Source: Glandiceps talaboti
Lineage: Eukaryota; Hemichordata; Enteropneusta; Spengelidae
Direction of reading: 5' to 3'
NCBI RefSeq assembly: GCF_964340395.1
Contig: NC_135549.1
Span: forward strand, 33,476,832-33,540,831
DNA: 64,000 bases
Positions 48,261-63,500 of the stretch are shown piece after piece. The translations under genes were made by a program, and so were the position numbers. Positions within the stretch are counted from its first letter, which is position 1. Every line of letters starts with the position of its first letter. The notes below the pieces were generated by a model, which searched no databases, had not been told where the DNA came from, and worked only from the letters and a program-made list of their open reading frames with translations.

Positions 48261-49920
48261 TCAGTCTGACTAGTGTAACAACTCCCCACTTTGATCAATG
48301 TCTGACTAGTGTAACAACTCCCCACTGTGATCAAAGTCTGACTAGTGTAACAACTCCCCACTGTGGTCAATGTCTGACTAGTGTAACAACTCCCCACTGT
48401 GATCAATGTCTGACTAGTGTAACAACTCCCCACTGTGATCAAAGTCTGACTAGTGTAACAACTCCCCACTGTGATCAAAGTCTGACTAGTGTAACAACTC
48501 CCCACTGTGATCAATGTCTGACTAGTGTAACAACTCCCCACTGTGATCAAAGTCTGACTAGTGTAACAACTCCCCACTGTGATCAAAGTCTGACTAGTGT
48601 AACAACTCCCCACTTTGATCAATGTCTGACTAGTGTAACAACTCCCCACTGTGATCAATGTCTGACTAGTGTAACAACTCCCCACTGTGATCAATGTCTG
48701 ACTAGTGTAACAACTCCCCACTGTGATCAATGTCTGACTAGTGTAACAACTCCCCACTTTGATCAATGTCTGACTAGTGTAACAACTCCCCACTTTGATC
48801 AATGTCTGACTAGTGTAACAACTCCCCACTGTGATCAATGTCTGACTAGTGTAACAACTCCCAACTGTGATCAATGTCTGACTAGTATAACAACTCCCCA
48901 CTGTGATCAAAGTCTGACTAGTGTAACAACTCCCCACTATGATCAAAGTCTGACTAGTGTAACAACTCCCCACTGTGATCAATGTCTGACTAGTGTAACA
49001 ACTCCCCACTTTGATCAAAGTCTGACTAGTGTAACTCCCCACTGTGATCAATGTCTGACTAGTGTAACAACTCCCCACTGTGATCAAAGTCTGACTAGTG
49101 TAACAACTCCCCACTGTGATCAATGTCTGACCAGTGTAACAACTCCCCACTGTGATCAATGTCTGACCAGTGTAACAACTCCCCACTGCGATCAATGTCT
49201 GACTGGTGTAACAACTCCCCACTGTGATCAATGTCTGACTAGTGTAACAACTCCCCACTGTGATCAAAGTCTGACTAGTGTAACAACTCCCCACTGTGAT
49301 CAATGTCTGACTAGTGTAACAACTCCCCACTGTGATCAATGTCTGACTAGTGTAACAACTCCCCACTGTGATCAATGTCTGACTAGTGTAACAACTCCCC
49401 ACTGTGATCAAAGTCTGACTAGTGTAACAACTCCCCACTGTGATCAAGGTCTGACTAGTGTAACAACTCCCCACTGTGATCAATGTCTGACTAGTGTAAC
49501 AACTCCCCACTGTGATCAAAGTCTGACTAGTGTAACAACTCCCCACTGTGATCAATGTCTGACTAGTGTAACAACTCCCCACTTTGATCAATGTCTGACT
49601 AGTGTAACAACTCCCCACTGTGATCAATGTCTGACTAGTGTAACAACTCCCAACTGTGATCAATGTCTGACTAGTATAACAACTCCCCACTGTGATCAAA
49701 GTCTGACTAGTGTAACAACTCCCCACTATGATCAAAGTCTGACTAGTGTAACAACTCCCCACTGTGATCAATGTCTGACTAGTGTAACAACTCCCCACTT
49801 TGATCAAAGTCTGACTAGTGTAACTCCCCACTGTGATCAATGTCTGACTAGTGTAACAACTCCCCACTGTGATCAAAGTCTGACTAGTGTAACAACTCCC
49901 CACTGTGATCAAAGTCTGAC

Positions 49921-52900
49921 TATTGTAACAACTCCCCACTGTGATCAATGTCTGACTAGTGTAACAACTCCCCACTGTGATCAATGTCTGACCAGTGTAA
50001 CAACTCCCCACTTTGATCAATGTCTGACTAGTGTAACAACTCCCCACTGTGATCAAAGTCTGACTAGTGTAACAACTCCCCACTGTGATCAATGTCTGAC
50101 TAGTGTAACAACTCCCCACTGGGATCAATGTCTGACTAGTGTAACAACTCCCCACTGTGATCAATGTCTGACTAGTGTAACAACTCCCCACTGTGATCAA
50201 AGTCTGACTAGTGTAACAACTCCCCACTGTGATCAAAGTCTGACTAGTGTAACAACTCCCCACTGTGATCAATGTCTGACTAGTGTAACAACTCCCCACT
50301 GTGATCAATGTCTGACTAGTGTAACAACTCCCCACTGTGATCAAAGTCTGACTAGTGTAACAACTCCCCACTGTGATCAATGTCTGACTAGTGTAACAAC
50401 TCCCCACTGTGATGAAAGTCTGACTAGTGTAACAACTCCCCACTGTGATCAATGTCTGACTAGTGTAACAACTCCCCACTGTGATCAATGTCTGACTAGT
50501 GTAACAACTCCCCACTGTGATCAAAGTCTGACTAGTGTAACAACTCCCCACTGTGATCAATGTCTGACTAGTGTAACAACTCCCCACTGTGATCAATGTC
50601 TGACTAGTGTAACAACTCCCCACTGTGATCAATGTCTGACTAGTGTAACAACTCCCCACTGTGATCAATGTCTGACTAGTGTAACAACTCCCCACTGTGA
50701 TCAAAGTCTGACTAGTGTAACAACTCCCCACTGTGATCAATGTCTGACTAGTGTAACAACTCCCCACTTTGATCAAAGTCTGACTAGTGTAACAACTCCC
50801 CACTTTGATCAATGTCTGACTAGTGTAACAACTCCCCACTGTGATCAATGTTTGACTAGTGTAACAACTCCCCACTGTGATCAATGTCTGACTAGTGTAA
50901 CAACTCCCCACTTTGATCAATGTCTGACTAGTGTAACAACTCCCCACTGTGATCAATGTCTGACCAGTGTAACAACTCCCCACTGTGATCAATGTCTGAC
51001 CAGTGTAACAACTCCCCACTGCGATCAATGTCTGACTGGTGTAACAACTCCCCACTGTGATCAATGTCTGACTAGTGTAACAACTCCCCACTGTGATCAA
51101 AGTCTGACTAGTGTAACAACTCCCCACTATGATCAAAGTCTGACTAGTGTAACAACTCCCCACTGTGATCAATGTCTGACTAGTGTAACAACTCCCCACT
51201 GTGATCAAAGTCTGACTAGTGTAACAACTCCCCACTGTGATCAATGTTTGACTAGTGTAACAACTCCCCACTGTGATCAATGTCTGACTAGTGTAACAAC
51301 TCCCCACTGTGATCAATGTCTGACTAGTGTAACAACTCCCCACTGTGATCAAAGTCTGACTAGTGTAACAACTCCCCACTGTGATCAATGTCTGACTAGT
51401 GTAACAACTCCCCACTATGATCAAAGTCTGACTAGTGTAACAACTCCCCACTTTGATCAATGTCTGACTAGTGTAACAACTCCCCACTTTGATCAATGTC
51501 TGACTAGTGTAACAACTCCCCACTGTGATCAATGTCTGACTAGTGTAACAACTCCCCACTATGATCAAAGTCTGACTAGTGTAACAACTCCCCACTGTGA
51601 TCAATGTCTGACTAGTGTAACAACTCCCCACTGTGATCAATGTCTGACTAGTGTAACAACTCCCCACTGTGATCAATGTCTGACTAGTATAACAACTCCC
51701 CACTTTGATCAATGTCTGACTAGTGTAACAACTCCCCACTGTGATCAAAGTCTGACTAGTGTAACAACTCCCCACTGTGATCAATGTCTGACTAGTGTAA
51801 CAACTCCCCACTTTGATCAAAGTCTGACTAGTGTAACTCCCCACTGTGATCAATGTCTGACTAGTGTAACAACTCCCCACTGTGATCAAAGTCTGACTAG
51901 TGTAACAACTCCCCACTGTGATCAAAGTCTGACTATTGTAACAACTCCCCACTGTGATCAATGTCTGACTAGTGTAACAACTCCCCACTGTGATCAATGT
52001 CTGACCAGTGTAACAACTCCCCACTTTGATCAATGTCTGACTAGTGTAACAACTCCCCACTGTGATCAAAGTCTGACTAGTGTAACAACTCCCCACTGTG
52101 ATCAATGTCTGACTAGTGTAACAACTCCCCACTGGGATCAATGTCTGACTAGTGTAACAACTCCCCACTGTGATCAATGTCTGACTAGTGTAACAACTCC
52201 CCACTGTGATCAAAGTCTGACTAGTGTAACAACTCCCCACTGTGATCAAAGTCTGACTAGTGTAACAACTCCCCACTGTGATCAATGTCTGACTAGTGTA
52301 ACAACTCCCCACTGTGATCAATGTCTGACTAGTGTAACAACTCCCCACTGTGATCAAAGTCTGACTAGTGTAACAACTCCCCACTGTGATCAATGTCTGA
52401 CTAGTGTAACAACTCCCCACTGTGATGAAAGTCTGACTAGTGTAACAACTCCCCACTGTGATCAATGTCTGACTAGTGTAACAACTCCCCACTGTGATCA
52501 ATGTCTGACTAGTGTAACAACTCCCCACTGTGATCAAAGTCTGACTAGTGTAACAACTCCCCACTGTGATCAATGTCTGACTAGTGTAACAACTCCCCAC
52601 TGTGATCAATGTCTGACTAGTGTAACAACTCCCCACTGTGATCAATGTCTGACTAGTGTAACAACTCCCCACTGTGATCAATGTCTGACTAGTGTAACAA
52701 CTCCCCACTGTGATCAAAGTCTGACTAGTGTAACAACTCCCCACTGTGATCAATGTCTGACTAGTGTAACAACTCCCCACTTTGATCAAAGTCTGACTAG
52801 TGTAACAACTCCCCACTTTGATCAATGTCTGACTAGTGTAACAACTCCCCACTGTGATCAATGTTTGACTAGTGTAACAACTCCCCACTGTGATCAATGT

Positions 52901-55622
52901 CTGACTAGTGTAACAACTCCCCACTTTGATCAATGTCTGACTAGTGTAACAACTCCCCACTGTGATCAATGTCTGACCAGTGTAACAACTCCCCACTGTG
53001 ATCAATGTCTGACCAGTGTAACAACTCCCCACTGCGATCAATGTCTGACTGGTGTAACAACTCCCCACTGTGATCAATGTCTGACTAGTGTAACAACTCC
53101 CCACTGTGATCAAAGTCTGACTAGTGTAACAACTCCCCACTATGATCAAAGTCTGACTAGTGTAACAACTCCCCACTGTGATCAATGTCTGACTAGTGTA
53201 ACAACTCCCCACTGTGATCAAAGTCTGACTAGTGTAACAACTCCCCACTGTGATCAATGTTTGACTAGTGTAACAACTCCCCACTGTGATCAATGTCTGA
53301 CTAGTGTAACAACTCCCCACTGTGATCAATGTCTGACTAGTGTAACAACTCCCCACTGTGATCAAAGTCTGACTAGTGTAACAACTCCCCACTGTGATCA
53401 ATGTCTGACTAGTGTAACAACTCCCCACTATGATCAAAGTCTGACTAGTGTAACAACTCCCCACTTTGATCAATGTCTGACTAGTGTAACAACTCCCCAC
53501 TTTGATCAATGTCTGACTAGTGTAACAACTCCCCACTGTGATCAATGTCTGACTAGTGTAACAACTCCCCACTATGATCAAAGTCTGACTAGTGTAACAA
53601 CTCCCCACTGTGATCAATGTCTGACTAGTGTAACAACTCCCCACTGTGATCAATGTCTGACTAGTGTAACAACTCCCCACTGTGATCAATGTCTGACTAG
53701 TATAACAACTCCCCACTTTGATCAATGTCTGACTAGTGTAACAACTCCCCACTGTGATCAAAGTCTGACTAGTGTAACAACTCCCCACTATGATCAATGT
53801 CTGACTAGTGTAACAACTCCCCACTGTGATCAATGTCTGACTAGTGTAACAACTCCCCACTGTGATCAATGTCTGACTAGTATAACAACTCCCCACTTTG
53901 ATCAATGTCTGACTAGTGTAACAACTCCCCACTGTGATCAATGTCTGACTAGTGTAACAACTCCCCACTGTGATCAATGTCTGACTAGTGTAACAACTCC
54001 CCACTGTGATCAAAGTCTGACTAGTGTAACAACTCCCCACTGTGATCAAAGTCTGACTAGTGTAACAACTCCCCACTGTGATCAATGTCTGACTAGTATA
54101 ACAACTCCCCACTGTGATCAAAGTCTGACTAGTGTAACAACTCCCCACTATGATCAAAGTCTGACTAGTGTAACAACTCCCCACTGTGATCAATGTCTGA
54201 CTAGTGTAACAACTCCCCACTTTGATCAAAGTCTGACTAGTGTAACTCCCCACTGTGATCAATGTCTGACTAGTGTAACAACTCCCCACTGTGATCAAAG
54301 TCTGACTAGTGTAACAACTCCCCACTGTGATCAATGTCTGACCAGTGTAACAACTCCCCACTGTGATCAATGTCTGACCAGTGTAACAACTCCCCACTGC
54401 GATCAATGTCTGACTGGTGTAACAACTCCCCACTGTGATCAATGTCTGACTAGTGTAACAACTCCCCACTGTGATCAAAGTCTGACTAGTGTAACAACTC
54501 CCCACTGTGATCAATGTCTGACTAGTGTAACAACTCCCCACTGTGATCAATGTCTGACTAGTGTAACAACTCCCCACTGTGATCAATGTCTGACTAGTGT
54601 AACAACTCCCCACTGTGATCAAAGTCTGACTAGTGTAACAACTCCCCACTGTGATCAAGGTCTGACTAGTGTAACAACTCCCCACTGTGATCAATGTCTG
54701 ACTAGTGTAACAACTCCCCACTGTGATCAAAGTCTGACTAGTGTAACAACTCCCCACTGTGATCAATGTCTGACTAGTGTAACAACTCCCCACTTTGATC
54801 AATGTCTGACTAGTGTAACAACTCCCCACTGTGATCAATGTCTGACTAGTGTAACAACTCCCAACTGTGATCAATGTCTGACTAGTATAACAACTCCCCA
54901 CTGTGATCAAAGTCTGACTAGTGTAACAACTCCCCACTATGATCAAAGTCTGACTAGTGTAACAACTCCCCACTGTGATCAATGTCTGACTAGTGTAACA
55001 ACTCCCCACTTTGATCAAAGTCTGACTAGTGTAACTCCCCACTGTGATCAATGTCTGACTAGTGTAACAACTCCCCACTGTGATCAAAGTCTGACTAGTG
55101 TAACAACTCCCCACTGTGATCAAAGTCTGACTATTGTAACAACTCCCCACTGTGATCAATGTCTGACTAGTGTAACAACTCCCCACTGTGATCAATGTCT
55201 GACCAGTGTAACAACTCCCCACTTTGATCAATGTCTGACTAGTGTAACAACTCCCCACTGTGATCAAAGTCTGACTAGTGTAACAACTCCCCACTGTGAT
55301 CAATGTCTGACTAGTGTAACAACTCCCCACTGGGATCAATGTCTGACTAGTGTAACAACTCCCCACTGTGATCAATGTCTGACTAGTGTAACAACTCCCC
55401 ACTGTGATCAAAGTCTGATTAGTGTAACAACTCCCCACTGTGATCAAAGTCTGACTAGTGTAACAACTCCCCACTGTGATCAATGTCTGACTAGTGTAAC
55501 AACTCCCCACTGTGATCAATGTCTGACTAGTGTAACAACTCCCCACTGTGATCAAAGTCTGACTAGTGTAACAACTCCCCACTGTGATCAATGTCTGACT
55601 AGTGTAACAACTCCCCACTGTG
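49921..55622. repeat. Nested higher-order repeats, 2,013-bp and 3,198-bp steps
   Basis: The CTATTGTAA, CTGGGATC and GATGAAAG markers recur in the same order at +2,013 (49921, 50121, 50411 to 51934, 52134, 52424). They recur again at +3,198 (55132, 55332, 55622). The singular CAAGGTC unit at 49445 recurs at 54656, offset 5,211, the sum of the two steps. Confidence 0.82.
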
Positions 55623-57565
55623 ATGAAAGTCTGACTAGTGTAACAACTCCCCACTGTGATCAATGTCTGACTAGTGTAACAACTCCCCACTGTGATCAAT
55701 GTCTGACTAGTGTAACAACTCCCCACTGTGATCAAAGTCTGACTAGTGTAACAACTCCCCACTGTGATCAATGTCTGACTAGTGTAACAACTCCCCACTG
55801 TGATCAATGTCTGACTAGTGTAACAACTCCCCACTGTGATCAATGTCTGACTAGTGTAACAACTCCCCACTGTGATCAATGTCTGACTAGTGTAACAACT
55901 CCCCACTGTGATCAAAGTCTGACTAGTGTAACAACTCCCCACTGTGATCAATGTCTGACTAGTGTAACAACTCCCCACTTTGATCAAAGTCTGACTAGTG
56001 TAACAACTCCCCACTTTGATCAATGTCTGACTAGTGTAACAACTCCCCACTGTGATCAATGTTTGACTAGTGTAACAACTCCCCACTGTGATCAATGTCT
56101 GACTAGTGTAACAACTCCCCACTTTGATCAATGTCTGACTAGTGTAACAACTCCCCACTGTGATCAATGTCTGACCAGTGTAACAACTCCCCACTGTGAT
56201 CAATGTCTGACCAGTGTAACAACTCCCCACTGCGATCAATGTCTGACTGGTGTAACAACTCCCCACTGTGATCAATGTCTGACTAGTGTAACAACTCCCC
56301 ACTGTGATCAAAGTCTGACTAGTGTAACAACTCCCCACTATGATCAAAGTCTGACTAGTGTAACAACTCCCCACTGTGATCAATGTCTGACTAGTGTAAC
56401 AACTCCCCACTGTGATCAAAGTCTGACTAGTGTAACAACTCCCCACTGTGATCAATGTTTGACTAGTGTAACAACTACCCACTGTGATCAATGTCTGACT
56501 AGTGTAACAACTCCCCACTGTGATCAATGTCTGACTAGTGTAACAACTCCCCACTGTGATCAAAGTCTGACTAGTGTAACAACTCCCCACTGTGATCAAT
56601 GTCTGACTAGTGTAACAACTCCCCACTATGATCAAAGTCTGACTAGTGTAACAACTCCCCACTTTGATCAAAGTCTGACTAGTGTAACAACTCCCCACTT
56701 TGATCAATGTCTGACTAGTGTAACAACTCCCCACTTTGATCAATGTCTGACTAGTGTAACAACTCCCCACTGTGATCAATGTCTGACTAGTGTAACAACT
56801 CCCCACTATGATCAAAGTCTGACTAGTGTAACAACTCCCCACTGTGATCAATGTCTGACTAGTGTAACAACTCCCCACTGTGATCAATGTCTGACTAGTG
56901 TAACAACTCCCCACTGTGATCAATGTCTGACTAGTATAACAACTCCCCACTTTGATCAATGTCTGACTAGTGTAACAACTCCCCACTGTGATCAAAGTCT
57001 GACTAGTGTAACAACTCCCCACTATGATCAATGTCTGACTAGTGTAACAACTCCCCACTGTGATCAATGTCTGACTAGTGTAACAACTCCCCACTGTGAT
57101 CAATGTCTGACTAGTATAACAACTCCCCACTTTGATCAATGTCTGACTAGTGTAACAACTCCCCACTGTGATCAATGTCTGACTAGTGTAACAACTCCCC
57201 ACTGTGATCAATGTCTGACTAGTGTAACAACTCCCCACTGTGATCAAAGTCTGACTAGTGTAACAACTCCCCACTGTGATCAAAGTCTGACTAGTGTAAC
57301 AACTCCCCACTGTGATCAATGTCTGACTAGTGTAACAACTCCCCACTGTGATCAAAGTCTGACTAGTGTAACAACTCCCCACTGTGATCAAAGTCTGACT
57401 AGTGTAACAACTCCCCACTGTGATCAATGTCTGACTAGTGTAACAACTCCCCACTGTGATCAATGTCTGACTAGTGTAACAACTCCCCACTGTGATCAAA
57501 GTCTGACTAGTGTAACAACTCCCCACTGTGATCAATGTCTGACTAGTGTAACAACTCCCCACTGT

Positions 57566-60500
57566 GATGAAAGTCTGACTAGTGTAACAACTCCCCACTG
57601 TGATCAATGTCTGACTAGTGTAACAACTCCCCACTGTGATCAATGTCTGACTAGTGTAACAACTCCCCACTGTGATCAAAGTCTGACTAGTGTAACAACT
57701 CCCCACTGTGATCAATGTCTGACTAGTGTAACAACTCCCCACTGTGATCAATGTCTGACTAGTGTAACAACTCCCCACTGTGATCAATGTCTGACTAGTG
57801 TAACAACTCCCCACTGTGATCAATGTCTGACTAGTGTAACAACTCCCCACTGTGATCAAAGTCTGACTAGTGTAACAACTCCCCACTTTGATCAATGTCT
57901 GACTAGTGTAACAACTCCCCACTTTGATCAAAGTCTGACTAGTGTAACAACTCCCCACTGTGATCAATGTCTGACTAGTGTAACAACTCCCCACTTTGAT
58001 CAATGTCTGACTAGTGTAACAACTCCCCACTGTGATCAATGTTTGACTAGTGTAACAACTCCCCACTGTGATCAATGTCTGACTAGTGTAACAACTCCCC
58101 ACTTTGATCAATGTCTGACTAGTGTAACAACTCCCCACTGTGATCAATGTCTGACCAGTGTAACAACTCCCCACTGTGATCAATGTCTGACCAGTGTAAC
58201 AACTCCCCACTGCGATCAATGTCTGACTGGTGTAACAACTCCCCACTGTGATCAATGTCTGACTAGTGTAACAACTCCCCACTGTGATCAAAGTCTGACT
58301 AGTGTAACAACTCCCCACTGTGATCAAAGTCTGACTAGTGTAACAACTCCCCACTATGATCAAAGTCTGACTAGTGTAACAACTCCCCACTGTGATCAAT
58401 GTCTGACTAGTGTAACAACTCCCCACTGTGATCAATGTCTGACTAGTATAACAACTCCCCACTGTGATCAATGTCTGACTAGTGTAAGAACTCCCCACTT
58501 TGATCAAAGTCTGACTAGTGTAACAACTCCCCACTGTGATCAATGTCTGACTAGTGTAACAACTCCCCACTGTGATCAATGTCTGACTAGTGTAACAACT
58601 CCCCACTGTGATCAATGTCTGACTAGTGTAACAACTCCCCACTTTGATCAAAGTCTGACTAGTGTAACAACTCCCCACTATGATCAATGTCTGACTAGTG
58701 TAACTACTCCCCACTGTGATCAATGTCTGACTAGTGTAACAACTCCCCACTGTGATCAAAGTCTGACTAGTGTAACAACTCCCCACTGTGATCAATGTCT
58801 GACTAGTGTAACAACTCCCCACTGTGATCAATGTCTGACTAGTATAACAACTCCCCACTGTGATCAATGTCTGACTAGTGTAACAACTCCCCACTATGAT
58901 CAAAGTCTGACTAGTGTAACAACTCCCCACTGTGATCAAAGTCTGACTAGTGTAACAACTCCCCACTTTGATCAATGTCTGACTAGTGTAACAACTCCCC
59001 ACTGTGATCAATGTCTGACCAGTGTAACAACTCCCCACTGTGATCAATGTCTGACCAGTGTAACAACTCCCCACTGCGATCAATGTCTGACTGGTGTAAC
59101 AACTCCCCACTGTGATCAATGTCTGACTAGTGTAACAACTCCCCACTGTGATCAAAGTCTGACTAGTGTAACAACTCCCCACTGTGATCAAAGTCTGACT
59201 AGTGTAACAACTCCCCACTATGATCAAAGTCTGACTAGTGTAACAACTCCCCACTGTGATCAATGTCTGACTAGTGTAACAACTCCCCACTGTGATCAAT
59301 GTCTGACTAGTGTAACAACTCCCCACTGTGATGAAAGTCTGACTAGTGTAACAACTCCCCACTGTGATCAATGTCTGACTAGTGTAACAACTCCCCACTG
59401 TGATCAATGTCTGACTAGTGTAACAACTCCCCACTGTGATCAAAGTCTGACTTGTGTAACAACTCCCCACTGTGATCAATGTCTGACTAGTGTAACAACT
59501 CCCCACTGTGATCAATGTCTGACTAGTGTAACAACTCCCCACTGTGATCAATGTCTGACTAGTGTAACAACTCCCCACTGTGATCAATGTCTGACTAGTG
59601 TAACAACTCCCCACTGTGATCAAAGTCTGACTAGTGTAACAACTCCCCACTTTGATCAATGTCTGACTAGTGTAACAACTCCCCACTTTGATCAAAGTCT
59701 GACTAGTGTAACAACTCCCCACTGTGATCAATGTCTGACTAGTGTAACAACTCCCCACTGTGATCAATGTCTGACTAGTGTAACAACTCCCCACTGTGAT
59801 CAAAGTCTGACTAGTGTAACAACTCCCCACTATGATCAAAGTCTGACTAGTGTAACAACTCCCCACTGTGATCAATGTCTGACTAGTGTAACAACTCCCC
59901 ACTGTGATCAAAGTCTGACTAGTGTAACAACTCCCCACTGTGATCAATGTTTGACTAGTGTAACAACTCCCCACTGTGATCAATGTCTGACTAGTGTAAC
60001 AACTCCCCACTGTGATCAATGTCTGACTAGTGTAACAACTCCCCACTGTGATCAAAGTCTGACTAGTGTAACAACTCCCCACTGTGATCAATGTCTGACT
60101 AGTGTAACAACTCCCCACTATGATCAAAGTCTGACTAGTGTAACAACTCCCCACTTTGATCAATGTCTGACTAGTGTAACAACTCCCCACTTTGATCAAT
60201 GTCTGACTAGTGTAACAACTCCCCACTGTGATCAATGTCTGACTAGTGTAACAACTCCCCACTATGATCAAAGTCTGACTACTGTAACAACTCCCCACTG
60301 TGATCAATGTCTGACTAGTGTAACAACTCCCCACTGTGATCAATGTCTGACTAGTGTAACAACTCCCCACTGTGATCAATGTCTGACTAGTATAACAACT
60401 CCCCACTTTGATCAATGTCTGACTAGTGTAACAACTCCCCACTGTGATCAAAGTCTGACTAGTGTAACAACTCCCCACTATGATCAATGTCTGACTAGTG

Positions 60501-63500
60501 TAACAACTCCCCACTGTGATCAATGTCTGACTAGTGTAACAACTCCCCACTGTGATCAATGTCTGACTAGTATAACAACTCCCCACTTTGATCAATGTCT
60601 GACTAGTGTAACAACTCCCCACTGTGATCAATGTCTGACTAGTGTAACAACTCCCCACTGTGATCAATGTCTGACTAGTGTAACAACTCCCCACTGTGAT
60701 CAAAGTCTGACTAGTGTAACAACTCCCCACTGTGATCAAAGTCTGACTAGTGTAACAACTCCCCACTGTGATCAATGTCTGACTAGTGTAACAACTCCCC
60801 ACTGTGATCAAAGTCTGACTAGTGTAACAACTCCCCACTGTGATCAAAGTCTGACTAGTGTAACAACTCCCCACTGTGATCAATGTCTGACTAGTGTAAC
60901 AACTCCCCACTGTGATCAATGTCTGACTAGTGTAACAACTCCCCACTGTGATCAAAGTCTGACTAGTGTAACAACTCCCCACTGTGATCAATGTCTGACT
61001 AGTGTAACAACTCCCCACTGTGATGAAAGTCTGACTAGTGTAACAACTCCCCACTGTGATCAATGTCTGACTAGTGTAACAACTCCCCACTGTGATCAAT
61101 GTCTGACTAGTGTAACAACTCCCCACTGTGATCAAAGTCTGACTAGTGTAACAACTCCCCACTGTGATCAATGTCTGACTAGTGTAACAACTCCCCACTG
61201 TGATCAATGTCTGACTAGTGTAACAACTCCCCACTGTGATCAATGTCTGACTAGTGTAACAACTCCCCACTGTGATCAATGTCTGACTAGTGTAACAACT
61301 CCCCACTGTGATCAAAGTCTGACTAGTGTAACAACTCCCCACTTTGATCAATGTCTGACTAGTGTAACAACTCCCCACTTTGATCAAAGTCTGACTAGTG
61401 TAACAACTCCCCACTGTGATCAATGTCTGACTAGTGTAACAACTCCCCACTTTGATCAATGTCTGACTAGTGTAACAACTCCCCACTGTGATCAATGTTT
61501 GACTAGTGTAACAACTCCCCACTGTGATCAATGTCTGACTAGTGTAACAACTCCCCACTTTGATCAATGTCTGACTAGTGTAACAACTCCCCACTGTGAT
61601 CAATGTCTGACCAGTGTAACAACTCCCCACTGTGATCAATGTCTGACCAGTGTAACAACTCCCCACTGCGATCAATGTCTGACTGGTGTAACAACTCCCC
61701 ACTGTGATCAATGTCTGACTAGTGTAACAACTCCCCACTGTGATCAAAGTCTGACTAGTGTAACAACTCCCCACTGTGATCAAAGTCTGACTAGTGTAAC
61801 AACTCCCCACTATGATCAAAGTCTGACTAGTGTAACAACTCCCCACTGTGATCAATGTCTGACTAGTGTAACAACTCCCCACTGTGATCAATGTCTGACT
61901 AGTATAACAACTCCCCACTGTGATCAATGTCTGACTAGTGTAACAACTCCCCACTTTGATCAAAGTCTGACTAGTGTAACAACTCCCCACTGTGATCAAT
62001 GTCTGACTAGTGTAACAACTCCCCACTGTGATCAATGTCTGACTAGTGTAACAACTCCCCACTGTGATCAATGTCTGACTAGTGTAACAACTCCCCACTT
62101 TGATCAAAGTCTGACTAGTGTAACAACTCCCCACTATGATCAATGTCTGACTAGTGTAACTACTCCCCACTGTGATCAATGTCTGACTAGTGTAACAACT
62201 CCCCACTGTGATCAAAGTCTGACTAGTGTAACAACTCCCCACTGTGATCAATGTCTGACTAGTGTAACAACTCCCCACTGTGATCAATGTCTGACTAGTA
62301 TAACAACTCCCCACTGTGATCAATGTCTGACTAGTGTAACAACTCCCCACTATGATCAAAGTCTGACTAGTGTAACAACTCCCCACTGTGATCAAAGTCT
62401 GACTAGTGTAACAACTCCCCACTTTGATCAATGTCTGACTAGTGTAACAACTCCCCACTGTGATCAATGTCTGACCAGTGTAACAACTCCCCACTGTGAT
62501 CAATGTCTGACCAGTGTAACAACTCCCCACTGCGATCAATGTCTGACTGGTGTAACAACTCCCCACTGTGATCAATGTCTGACTAGTGTAACAACTCCCC
62601 ACTGTGATCAATGTCTGACTAGTGTAACAACTCCCCACTGTGATCAATGTCTGACTAGTGTAACAACTCCCCACTGTGATCAAAGTCTGACTAGTGTAAC
62701 AACTCCCCACTTTGATCAATGTCTGACTAGTGTAACAACTCCCCACTTTGATCAAAGTCTGACTAGTGTAACAACTCCCCACTGTGATCAATGTCTGACT
62801 AGTGTAACAACTCCCCACTTTGATCAATGTCTGACTAGTGTAACAACTCCCCACTGTGATCAATGTTTGACTAGTGTAACAACTCCCCACTGTGATCAAT
62901 GTCTGACTAGTGTAACAACTCCCCACTTTGATCAATGTCTGACTAGTGTAACAACTCCCCACTGTGATCAATGTCTGACCAGTGTAACAACTCCCCACTG
63001 TGATCAATGTCTGACCAGTGTAACAACTCCCCACTGCGATCAATGTCTGACTGGTGTAACAACTCCCCACTGTGATCAATGTCTGACTAGTGTAACAACT
63101 CCCCACTGTGATCAAAGTCTGACTAGTGTAACAACTCCCCACTGTGATCAAAGTCTGACTAGTGTAACAACTCCCCACTATGATCAAAGTCTGACTAGTG
63201 TAACAACTCCCCACTGTGATCAATGTCTGACTAGTGTAACAACTCCCCACTGTGATCAATGTCTGACTAGTATAACAACTCCCCACTGTGATCAATGTCT
63301 GACTAGTGTAAGAACTCCCCACTTTGATCAAAGTCTGACTAGTGTAACAACTCCCCACTGTGATCAATGTCTGACTAGTGTAACAACTCCCCACTGTGAT
63401 CAATGTCTGACTAGTGTAACAACTCCCCACTGTGATCAATGTCTGACTAGTGTAACAACTCCCCACTTTGATCAAAGTCTGACTAGTGTAACAACTCCCC

